Notes under the pieces: model-generated
The model's database searches: none
Told to the model about the DNA's origin: nothing
What the model saw: only the letters and a program-made list of their open reading frames with translations
Shown: piece by piece, positions 1 through 13,033 of the stretch
Position numbering within the stretch: position 1 is the first letter of the stretch
How the letters are laid out: each line of letters opens with the position of its first letter
From: JANRKB01 sp033763695
Lineage (GTDB): Bacteria > Planctomycetota > Phycisphaerae > Phycisphaerales > UBA1924
DNA length: 64,000 nucleotides
Direction: 5' to 3'
Assembly (NCBI GenBank): GCA_033763695.1
Contig: JANRKB010000027.1
Span: forward strand, 1-64,000
Translations under genes and position numbers: made by a program

Positions 1-757
1 GTACAAGGGCAAGATCCGCAGCGACGTCTGGCTCGATGTCCATCGCGTCGCGCACGAACTGGGCCTGAACACGAACGCCACGATCCTGTACGGCCACATT
101 GAGCAGCGCCGCGAGCGGCTCGTGCACATGGACATGCTCCGCCGCGCTCAGGATCGCGCGCTCGCACGCCTTGGCTACAGCGGAACCGAAGTGGCAAAGT
201 GGCAAAGTGGCGAAGTGGCTCGCACTGGCGTGGGCGTTGAAACCGGACATCTCGGCTACTCGGGAGACGAGGGCACGGACGTCCCTGTCATCACGCTCAC
301 CCGCACCGGCACGCCGCTGCCCTTGCATCAAGCCACCTCGCGCGGCGTGCTCGGCGTCCACGGCTACTTCCAGACCATCATCCCGCTCCCCTTCTTCCCC
401 GACGGCTGCGAACTCGAACATCTCCCCGGCCCGACCGGCCTCGAGAATCTCCGCACGCTCGCGATTGCGCGCCTCATGCTCGACAACTTTCCGCACGTCA
501 AGGCGTTCTGGATCATGCAGACGCTGCCGATGGCCCAACTCATGCTGCAGAACGGCGCGGACGACATCGACGGCACCGTCGTCTGGTACGACATCACCCA
601 CGTCGGCGGCGCGAGCACGCATCAGGAAGTCAATGTGTGGACGCTGCAGAAGGCGATCCGCGAAGCGGGCTTCGTGCCTGTTGAGCGCGACACGCTGTAT
701 CGCCGCGTGACGCGCGAGGGGAAGGCGTGGAAGGTCAACTTGCAGGCCGCCCCGTGA
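1..757 (+). CDS. mqnE: Aminofutalosine synthase MqnE, C-terminal part (5' end outside window)
   Basis: Radical SAM enzyme of the futalosine menaquinone pathway, which joins SAM to an enolpyruvyl-benzoate precursor to give aminofutalosine. The gene enters the window already open (codons begin at base 2), so the CxxxCxxC cluster motif is not visible. The family C-terminal half is clear: NATILYGHIE, then GPTGLENLRTLAIARLMLDN, GADDIDGTVVWYDITHVGGA and a final ERDTLYR, which favours MqnE over MqnC. Between the YGHIE block and the FQTIIPLPFFP block there is an insert of roughly 60 residues absent from ordinary MqnE. It is encoded in part by an 8-bp tandem repeat (189-220). A hairpin follows the stop codon. 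Confidence 0.85.
   Translation, partial: YKGKIRSDVWLDVHRVAHELGLNTNATILYGHIEQRRERLVHMDMLRRAQDRALARLGYSGTEVAKWQSGEVARTGVGVETGHLGYSGDEGTDVPVITLTRTGTPLPLHQATSRGVLGVHGYFQTIIPLPFFPDGCELEHLPGPTGLENLRTLAIARLMLDNFPHVKAFWIMQTLPMAQLMLQNGADDIDGTVVWYDITHVGGASTHQEVNVWTLQKAIREAGFVPVERDTLYRRVTREGKAWKVNLQAAP
189..220 (+). repeat. 8-bp tandem repeat, four copies, inside mqnE
   Basis: Four head-to-tail copies of AAGTGGCA; the third and fourth differ only in the last base (G, then T). The array lies in the family-atypical insert of mqnE. Eight is not a multiple of three, so gain or loss of one unit would shift the frame, while three units equal eight codons. Confidence 0.85.
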
Positions 758-786
758 TCTCTCCGGTTTCTGGCGAGCTCTGAAAG

Positions 787-815
787 CCGCGGGGCTGAGC
801 CCCGCGGTCTTCTTG
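787..815 (+). terminator. Probable rho-independent terminator after mqnE
   Basis: Perfect GC stem CCGCGGGG / CCCCGCGG (787-794 with 800-807) around a 5-base loop, followed by TCTTCTT. It lies 30 bases after the mqnE stop. The T-run is short, so termination strength is uncertain. Confidence 0.6.
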
Positions 816-955
816 CCCGCGCCCGATCGCTGTCCCGAGTGCGGCACTGCCGTCGCGTCCTTCGGCGCGTCTGACGGCCGAGAGACGACCCCGCCCCTCG
901 TGAGGTAGTCTGAGCGGCGAATCTTTCAATCAGGCACCACGCATCAGGGCAAGTT

Positions 956-1627
956 GTGCAGAGCAACGGTGACGAAACATCCCCACGTGAATGGTCGACG
1001 CGAGCCCGAAAGGACGCGCTTGGCATCGGTATCGGCAGCTTTGTTGCGTTCGCTGCGCTCATCGCGATCATCCCGATGGGATTCACCGCGTGGATGTTCA
1101 GCGGTTTCGCGATCGCGTTCTACGGCGGGTTTCTTCGTCGTGCGATCGATGGCAGGCGGTGGCCGGTCGCAGTGGGGATCTTGGTCATCTTGGGCATGAC
1201 CCAACTCGGATGGGGCATTGCCTTGCACGAGGCCGGCTGTTCAGTTCTCGACGCCGGACGCTTTGGCGAGGATCGGGGACTTTATGTTTCTCTGATTGGA
1301 ACCGCGATTATCGTCGGCGGCGCGATGTCGATTGATCGACGCCAGTGGTTGCCCGTCGTGCTCTCGCTTTGTGCCGCCGCTGTTGGCGGCGCGATGCTCG
1401 CCTTACGCTCGCAACTCGCCCCAGGATGGAGTGGCTATCTCGAAGCGTGGAGTGTTTTGCCGCTCCATGTCGCTCTCGCGTGGCCGCTGTACCGCGACGC
1501 GAAGCGAGCGATCAACTCAGTTGCCGACGGGCGCGATTGCTGCCTCTCCTGCGGCTACGACTTGCGTGGAATCACCGACCGCTGCCCCGAGTGCGGCGCC
1601 CCACTCCCCCAGCGCACGACATTTTGA
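956..1627 (+). CDS. Membrane protein with C-terminal planctomycete zinc ribbon
   Basis: A 223-residue protein starting at a GTG preceded by an AGGG Shine-Dalgarno sequence. Roughly residues 20-185 hold about five hydrophobic segments (for example residues 22-42 and 66-84). The last 35 residues carry a CxxCGYDLRG...RCPECG zinc ribbon with four cysteines, a C-terminal or N-terminal cassette I recognise from many planctomycete proteins, often next to membrane segments. The ribbon should bind one zinc and face the cytoplasm. No enzymatic motif is visible and its function is unknown. It is a single gene between two hairpins, convergent with rpmH. Confidence 0.75.
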   Translation: MQSNGDETSPREWSTRARKDALGIGIGSFVAFAALIAIIPMGFTAWMFSGFAIAFYGGFLRRAIDGRRWPVAVGILVILGMTQLGWGIALHEAGCSVLDAGRFGEDRGLYVSLIGTAIIVGGAMSIDRRQWLPVVLSLCAAAVGGAMLALRSQLAPGWSGYLEAWSVLPLHVALAWPLYRDAKRAINSVADGRDCCLSCGYDLRGITDRCPECGAPLPQRTTF

Positions 1628-1690
1628 ATCTGTCGGGCGTTCGCGCTCATCCGCTGCGCTGCTCCGTCGCGCCGCGTCGACATCAGTGGG

Positions 1691-1722
1691 AAAACGAAAA
1701 ACCCCGACGCGGCGCGTCGGGG
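1691..1722 (-). terminator. Terminator of rpmH (minus strand)
   Basis: Stem CCCCGACG / CGTCGGGG (1702-1709 with 1715-1722) with an A-rich stretch on its left, which reads as a U-tract on the minus strand. It lies 70 bases beyond the rpmH stop. It may also stop reading from the convergent 956-1627 gene. Confidence 0.75.
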
Positions 1723-1791
1723 TCGTTGTTGCGAGTCGCGCGAGCGAGTCCGCATCGGACCGTGGCCCGATGAACTCACGCCGCGATCGTC

Positions 1792-1932
1792 TTATTTGTC
1801 AGCCACGTTCAGGCTGCGGCCAGCGCGGCGCTTGCGGTTGATGAGCTTGCGACCGTTGGTCGTCTTCATGCGGGCCCGGAACCCGATGGCGCGCTTGCGC
1901 TTCACACGGCTGATGCGATGCGGATAATGCAT
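1792..1932 (-). CDS. rpmH: 50S ribosomal protein bL34
   Basis: A 46-residue, strongly basic protein beginning MHYPHRISRVKRKRAIGFRA and continuing with the family block RMKTTNGRKLINRKRRAGR. This matches bL34 in length (44-47 residues) and motif order. It is a late-assembly protein of the large ribosomal subunit. The N-terminus differs from the usual MKRTYQPS but keeps the RI.RVKRKR..GFRARM core. The start has GAGGAAACC upstream as a Shine-Dalgarno. In many bacteria rnpA follows rpmH, but here the next gene downstream is the convergent membrane protein, so rnpA is not adjacent. Confidence 0.92.
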   Translation of the reverse strand: MHYPHRISRVKRKRAIGFRARMKTTNGRKLINRKRRAGRSLNVADK

Positions 1933-2448
1933 GGTTTCCTCGTCCGTTCAAGCAGCGGGCACGGCCAGCCGCGGGTGCGTCTTTCGATGATGCAAGGCAT
2001 CGGGGCGGCCCCGACGCGGTCTGAACGATAGGCCGCACTCCTGCACCGGGCGAGTCCCGCTCCGTTGTCTCTCATGACCGAGCCGTCCCGGCTCCATCAG
2101 CCAACTCGCATAAGGTTTATGTTTGGTATTGCGTGGCGATTCTCGGCCGCGATGCAACGGGTTTTTCCCCAGTCCAGCGAGTTGTTCTTGGCGGCGGCCG
2201 CGCCAGTCGATACGTTGTACAGACCCTCTGCCCGACTCAAGGGCGTGGGGTGCTGGCCGCGATCGCTCGCCGGCCGTCTTGGGTGGTTGCACGCCGCGTG
2301 GCGGGCCCTCGGACGACCGCTGAGCGCACGCGTCCGGCACGTTTGGTGCGTTTGCCGTCGGCCCTTCCGGGCTGTCGGTCGTTCTGAACGTGTCCCAGTA
2401 TCAGCGGCTGGCTCGGGCACGCTCCGAGTCTGCTGCGGCGAGGCGTGC
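1933..2448. other. 516-bp divergent intergenic region between rpmH and rnc
   Basis: No convincing gene. An open frame runs through it in phase with rnc from about 2065, but its predicted product is rich in Arg, Ala, Trp and Cys with no domain, unlike the rnc body. The region must hold the divergent promoters of rpmH and rnc. I looked for RNase P RNA, SRP RNA and DnaA-box clusters and saw none. Confidence 0.6.
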
Positions 2449-5359
<2,911 letters not shown>

Positions 5360-5420
5360 GCGTTCCGCTTGGGCTCTCGACCCAGTGGCGAGAGTCTGCT
5401 TCAGACAATCCAGAAGCGAA

Positions 5421-5449
5421 AAACCGACCGGCGTTCAGCCGGTCGGTTT
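5421..5449. terminator. Bidirectional terminator between dnaK and the amidohydrolase gene
   Basis: Twelve-base perfect stem AAACCGACCGGC / GCCGGTCGGTTT around a 5-base loop, with an A-run before it and TTTGCTTTT after it. It is suitable for ending both the plus-strand dnaK and the convergent minus-strand gene. Confidence 0.85.
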
Positions 5450-5487
5450 GCTTTTGCGTCGCTGAGAATGTCATTGCGGGTGTTTGA

Positions 5488-9039
<3,552 letters not shown>

Positions 9040-9191
9040 GACGGGTTCCTGCAAAGGTCGTGGCTCAGCACATGAGCCCGAGCGGGCAGGATAACCGATT
9101 CGATGCAAAGCGCGTGAACAATCGAGATCGCCGCGTGCGATGAATCGCCCCAAGCCCTCGCTCTCGCTTCGGGCTCGTCAGCAGCGAGGCG

Positions 9192-10631
9192 TCACACCGC
9201 GTGGGCACGCTGGCTGTCGATCGCCTTCTGATACACCTGCTCGCACTTCTCGCCAGCGCCGGTCCACGTCAGGCGGCGGAGCTCCATGCTGCCGTGCTGA
9301 CGCAGTGTCTGGCCCAGCGGCGGATGGCGAAGCACCGCGATGATCTTGTTGGCCATCTCATCCACATCCCAGAAGTCGACCTTCAAGACGTGGTTGAGCA
9401 CCTCGGCGACGCCGCTGGTCTTGCTCACGATGACGGGCACATCGTGATGGATCGCTTCGAGTGCCGCAAGACCGAAAGGCTCGCTGACGCTGGGCATCAC
9501 GTAGCAGTCGGCCATGGCGAAGACGCGATCAACGTCCTTGCCGCGCAGGAAGCCGGTGAAGAGCACCTTGTGTCCGATGCCCATGCTGGCGGCGAGTTCG
9601 ATCATGCGCAGGGCCATGTCGCCCGAGCCGGCAAGGACGAACTTGACGTTCTCCATCTTCTCGAGCACACGCTTGGCCGCCGCGATGAAATACTCCGGCC
9701 CCTTCTGCATCGTGATGCGTCCGAGGAAGAGCACAAGCTTGTCTTCGTTCTCGATCTGCGTGCCCGGCTGCGGCTGCACCGCCTCCTGCTCCAGGCCGTT
9801 GTACACCACGTCCACCTTCTGCGGCGGGACGGCATAGCGGCGCACGCAGATGCTCTTGGTGAGCTGGCTGACGGTGATGATGCGATCGGCCTGCTGCATG
9901 CCGGCGCGTTCGATGTCGTACACGCGCTGGTTCACGTTGTTGCCGGCGCGATCAAACTCGGTCGAGTGCAGGTGGACGACCAGCGGCTTGCCGCTGACGC
10001 GTGAGAGCGCGATCGCCGCGGGGAAGGTGAGCCAGTCGTGTGCGTGGATGACGTCGTATTGCTCGTCCTTGGCCAGGGCCACGACCAGACGAGCGTAACG
10101 ATCGGCATCGGCGACGAGGTCATTGCCATAGCCGCCACCGCCGCCGGTGAGTGCCGCAGAGGCCTTGCCCGAGATCGGGGGCTTGGCGACGGCGGTGCTC
10201 GCGAGCATCTTCTTGGCGGTCTCGTCGTCCTTGGCCGGGACGGGCATCTCGCCTTCGCTCAGGCGGACCCAGTTGGTCGAGCCGATCGGGTCGCCGCCCT
10301 CGTAGGGGTTGGCGAACGCGGCGGGCACCGCGCGGAAGGTGACATTCTGGAAGCCGTCGGTCCGCAGGGCCTCTTCAACGCCGGGGGCGTGGAACGCGTC
10401 GCGGGCGAGGGAGAGGCGAGGCTGCATGTCAGCGATGCGCGAGCCAGGCTGCACCGACTCGGGGCTGAGCATGCGGACGTGCGAGGGATACGAACGGTTG
10501 ACCGGACGGGGAAGGACGAATGTGATGCGATGGCCGCGGGAGTCGAGGGCGCGCGTCAGCCCATAGCAGGCGACCCCCAGGCCGCCGGCGATGAATGGTG
10601 GAAACTCCCAACCCAGCATCAAGATCCGCAT
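9192..10631 (-). CDS. GT4/GT5-type glycosyltransferase
   Basis: A 479-residue GT-B fold enzyme. The N-terminal Rossmann domain starts MRILMLGWEFPPFIAGGLG, like the sugar-nucleotide-binding loop of glycogen/starch synthases. VIHAHDWLTFPAAIALSR and VVHLHSTEFDRAGN follow. The C-terminal donor domain shows VLFLGRITMQKGPEYFIAAA and SVSEPFGLAALEAIHHDVPV, the E-x7-E nucleotide-sugar motif of retaining GT4 enzymes. The ATG at 10631 is preferred to an in-frame ATG 39 bases upstream because of its GGAG and because the fold starts there. The acceptor cannot be told; glycogen-like polysaccharide or a surface glycan is possible. There is no adjacent carbohydrate gene. Confidence 0.85.
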   Translation of the reverse strand: MRILMLGWEFPPFIAGGLGVACYGLTRALDSRGHRITFVLPRPVNRSYPSHVRMLSPESVQPGSRIADMQPRLSLARDAFHAPGVEEALRTDGFQNVTFRAVPAAFANPYEGGDPIGSTNWVRLSEGEMPVPAKDDETAKKMLASTAVAKPPISGKASAALTGGGGGYGNDLVADADRYARLVVALAKDEQYDVIHAHDWLTFPAAIALSRVSGKPLVVHLHSTEFDRAGNNVNQRVYDIERAGMQQADRIITVSQLTKSICVRRYAVPPQKVDVVYNGLEQEAVQPQPGTQIENEDKLVLFLGRITMQKGPEYFIAAAKRVLEKMENVKFVLAGSGDMALRMIELAASMGIGHKVLFTGFLRGKDVDRVFAMADCYVMPSVSEPFGLAALEAIHHDVPVIVSKTSGVAEVLNHVLKVDFWDVDEMANKIIAVLRHPPLGQTLRQHGSMELRRLTWTGAGEKCEQVYQKAIDSQRAHAV

Positions 10632-10692
10632 CGCAGTCTCCAACCGTCGCTTGAGTCCGTTATTCCGCATGAAGCGGGAGAAAGACCGTGCT

Positions 10693-10713
10693 GCTCGGCG
10701 TTGTGTGCCGAGC
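10693..10713 (-). terminator. Possible weak terminator after 10842-11342
   Basis: Stem GCTCGGC / GCCGAGC with a 7-base loop between two minus-strand genes. On the minus strand it is followed by TCTTTCTC about 9 bases later, so the U-run is displaced. Confidence 0.3.
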
Positions 10714-10841
10714 CATGATTCACTTACACCCCAAAGCCACGAAGTTGTTCAGGTCTGGAATCTCGCGGGCGGCAGAATCACGCCCGCGACAGGATACCGA
10801 CGTTGCGAGAGGCGTGAAGCGCGGGCCGCATGGCCCGAAAC

Positions 10842-11342
10842 TCACTCGCCCTCTTCGCCGGCGTCCATGTCGCCTAATCGCCGGAAGCAGGCTTCATAGC
10901 CCAGCAGGCAGCGATACACCGCATCGATCGCTTTGGCATCGCTGGGGGCGGAAATCGCCACCGGCAACGCCGAGCGGAACGTGAAGAGTTTGTCGTCCGA
11001 GCGGAAATGCTCGTAGTCCAGACGCGTGATGGGCGAATCCTGATCGACGAGCTCGTCTTCGAGCAGGTCGCGCAGGTCGTCGCCGTTGTGCATCAGGTCG
11101 GTTTCGACCGATTCGCTCAGCCAGCGATCGCCTGTGACCATGGACAGCCACATCGTGCCGTTGATGAGGTCGAGGCGATAGGCGGCGGGGGCGGCAGAGT
11201 TCTTGGCGGGGCAAACGAGGCGGCCGTTCTCAACCCGAACCGCACCAAAGAGACCCGAAGCCGTGGCGCGGGACGCAAGTTGGCTCAGGGCCGCGTCAAA
11301 CGCCGCCCGATCCGTGCTTTTGTTTGCCGCCACACTCGACAT
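10842..11342 (-). CDS. Conserved-looking hypothetical cytoplasmic protein, acidic
   Basis: A 166-residue soluble, acidic protein with no signal peptide or membrane segment. The start ATG has a strong GAGGGGG sequence 6 bases upstream, which supports translation. Codon use matches the neighbours. It has an alternating strand/helix pattern (residues 30-60: FGAVRVENGRLVCP...YRLDLINGTMWLSMVT) and ends in an acidic GEEGE tail. I do not recognise a family; the general layout recalls small sensor or chaperone-like folds, but no motif supports an assignment. The next minus-strand gene, the glycosyltransferase, starts 210 bases downstream, so the two may or may not be co-transcribed. Confidence 0.6.
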   Translation of the reverse strand: MSSVAANKSTDRAAFDAALSQLASRATASGLFGAVRVENGRLVCPAKNSAAPAAYRLDLINGTMWLSMVTGDRWLSESVETDLMHNGDDLRDLLEDELVDQDSPITRLDYEHFRSDDKLFTFRSALPVAISAPSDAKAIDAVYRCLLGYEACFRRLGDMDAGEEGE

Positions 11343-11549
11343 CGAACCCCCTCAGCATCACCCTGATCGACCGACGGATCGCGCAGAAATTGCGAATCTG
11401 ATGCGACGCGTCGCGTGTTGGACTTGGTATCGGCAGTCACGGAACGGGCCTTCAGGGGCCTGGTCCGGGAACGTGTGCATGATATGCATACAGAGGAGAT
11501 TTGTCGGGCTCTCGACCTGCCGAATCTCGTGCCTATTGTTCCCACCCAC

Positions 11550-11633
11550 GCCCAGGTGGCGAAATTGGCAGACGCACTACCTTGAGGTGGTAGCGCCCGC
11601 AAGGGCATGGAGGTTCAAATCCTCTCCTGGGCA
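11550..11633 (+). tRNA. tRNA-Leu (anticodon GAG)
   Basis: Class II tRNA of 84 bases. The acceptor stem GCCCAGG pairs with CCTGGGC, with discriminator A. The D-arm holds GGCGAAATTGGCAGACGC, the anticodon stem is CTACC/GGTAG with loop TTGAGGT (anticodon GAG, reading CUC and CUU), the variable arm is long (GCGCCCGCAAGGGCAT), and the T-arm is GGAGG TTCAAAT CCTCT. CCA is not encoded. Confidence 0.97.
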
Positions 11634-11650
11634 TTCTGGTCGGCATCTTG

Positions 11651-11674
11651 GGTCGGGCTTTGGGCCCGACTTCT
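11651..11674 (+). terminator. Possible terminator of tRNA-Leu
   Basis: Stem GTCGGGC / GCCCGAC (11652-11658 with 11664-11670) 18 bases after the tRNA, followed by TTCTGG. The T-run is very short, so this is a modest call. Confidence 0.45.
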
Positions 11675-11858
11675 GGCCGGGTTCGCGTAGTGGCGATGCT
11701 GTTCGAGTGTCGCCTGAGGCCCAAGCCATCCCCCAATCGAGCGTTGGCTGGTTCACGGGCAAACTCCCCGCCGGTTCTTCGCTTTGCCGCTCGCTCGGGT
11801 TGTTGCATGCTCCAGCCCATGGCGGCACGAGCCGCGGCCGGAATCGTGCGAAAATTGG

Positions 11859-11887
11859 TTGAAAGCTGTATGAAGAATGTGTTTATG
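11859..11887 (+). promoter_or_regulatory. Candidate sigma-70-type promoter for 12106-12876
   Basis: TTGAAA (11859-11864), a 17-base spacer, then TTTATG (11882-11887), in the most AT-rich patch of the intergene. The -35 is good and the -10 is weak. Confidence 0.4.
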
Positions 11888-11926
11888 CTGCGTGAAGCGG
11901 CGATGTCGATGTGTCACGCGAGGGCT

Positions 11927-11943
11927 GAAAACGCAGCGTTTTC
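11927..11943. repeat. Perfect palindrome, possible operator
   Basis: GAAAACG CAG CGTTTTC, a 7-base inverted repeat with a 3-base centre, about 40 bases downstream of the candidate -10. A half-related CTGAAAACCCGGCGTT lies at about 12001-12016. It could be a protein-binding site or a short hairpin. Confidence 0.4.
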
Positions 11944-12105
11944 GATCCGGTTATGCGAGGGGCTCACGTCTTTGCGCAAGCCAAACACACGAAAACGAGC
12001 CTGAAAACCCGGCGTTGGCAGGTACTTTTCTCCGCCGCTTTTCCGCGTTGGTGGGCTGTCCGTGCGGGCAGTCATCGACGATGCGGCAGAGAGAGAAGAG
12101 ACCCC

Positions 12106-12876
12106 ATGAAGACGACTGCTATCGCTCTGGCCCTGATGGCCGCCGCCGGTTCCGCGTCCGCCGCCCTGACCGCTGGTGACATCGCGTTCACCGGCTACAT
12201 CACCAACGGCAGCCCCGACTCGTTCTCGTTCGTCAACCTCGTCGACCTGACCGCGGGCGACGTGATCTACTTCACCGACAACGGCTGGAACGGCTCGAGC
12301 TTCCGCGGTTCGAGCGCCACCGACGGCGATGGCAACGAGAACTTCATTCGCTTCACCGTCAACTCGACGATCGCGGCCGGGACGATCATCCGCACCAGCG
12401 CCAGCAACGCGGCGTGGACCTGGACGCGTACCGGCGCGATCGCCGGAGCGACCAGCGGTTCGTACGCGGACATCGCGCTGGGCCAGGGCGGCGATCAGAT
12501 CACGGCCTTCACCAACAGCAACACCAGCAACCCCCTCTTCAACACCGCCACCCAGACCGCGCTGAGCCAGATTGACTACACCGGCGCGTTCGAGAACGCC
12601 ACCGACTCCAGCAGCGGCAACGTTGCTTCGGGTCTGTCGCAGGCTCAGAACACCTCTATCCTGTTCAACAACCTCTCGACCTTCGCTCAGTTCAACACCG
12701 CGGCTCTTGGCGCGGGCACCAAGGCCCAGTGGCTCGCGGCCATCAACAACGCCGCCAACTGGACGTTTGGCACCGGCACGTCGCTCAGCGGCGGTTCGAT
12801 CAACGTCATCCCGACGCCCGGCTCGATCGCGCTGCTCGGCCTCGCCGGCGTTGTGGTCGGTCGTCGCCGTCGCTAA
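12106..12876 (+). CDS. Exported surface protein with PEP-CTERM-like sorting tail
   Basis: A 256-residue protein. A Sec signal peptide (1-19, MKTTAIALALMAAAGSASA) is followed by a beta-rich domain starting LTAGDIAFTGYITNGSPDSF and containing GDVIYFTDNGW, a pattern seen in bacterial surface proteins. The C-terminus has IPTPGSIALLGLAGVVVGRR-R: a short Pro motif, one hydrophobic helix and an Arg cluster. This is the tripartite PEP-CTERM arrangement, in the PTPG variant common in planctomycetes, and predicts processing by an exosortase-type enzyme not encoded here. The mature part is rich in Asn, Thr and Ser. A GAGAGAAGAG sequence precedes the ATG. A strong terminator follows, so it is a single-gene unit. 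Confidence 0.85.
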   Translation: MKTTAIALALMAAAGSASAALTAGDIAFTGYITNGSPDSFSFVNLVDLTAGDVIYFTDNGWNGSSFRGSSATDGDGNENFIRFTVNSTIAAGTIIRTSASNAAWTWTRTGAIAGATSGSYADIALGQGGDQITAFTNSNTSNPLFNTATQTALSQIDYTGAFENATDSSSGNVASGLSQAQNTSILFNNLSTFAQFNTAALGAGTKAQWLAAINNAANWTFGTGTSLSGGSINVIPTPGSIALLGLAGVVVGRRRR

Positions 12877-12941
12877 GCACACACTGTGACGATGTATACC
12901 TCCGGTGCGGCACACACCGGAGACCACTTCTGTCACTCCCG

Positions 12942-12977
12942 ACGCCCCGAGGACCTCATCCTCGGGGCGTTGTTCAT
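12942..12977 (+). terminator. Terminator of the PEP-CTERM-like gene
   Basis: Twelve-base perfect stem ACGCCCCGAGGA / TCCTCGGGGCGT (12942-12953 with 12959-12970), 5-base loop, then TGTTCATT. Confidence 0.85.
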
Positions 12978-13033
12978 TCAGGACGCGGAGTTTCACGCCG
13001 GAATGGGTGGATCTCCGTAAACTTGCGGCGTCA

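Larger units (their letters stand above)
11634..12105 (+). other. Long leader region upstream of the PEP-CTERM-like gene
   Basis: 472 bases without a convincing gene. It holds the hairpin noted above, a locally AT-richer stretch near 11850-11890 that could carry a promoter, and a palindrome at 11927-11943. The distance from the putative promoter to the start codon (about 210 bases) leaves room for a regulatory leader. Confidence 0.5.

Noticed and set aside
2065..2448. An N-terminal extension of RNase III by 128 residues
   Set aside because: The extension is Arg/Trp/Cys-rich without any domain, and the normal RNase III start with a Shine-Dalgarno-like sequence is at 2449.
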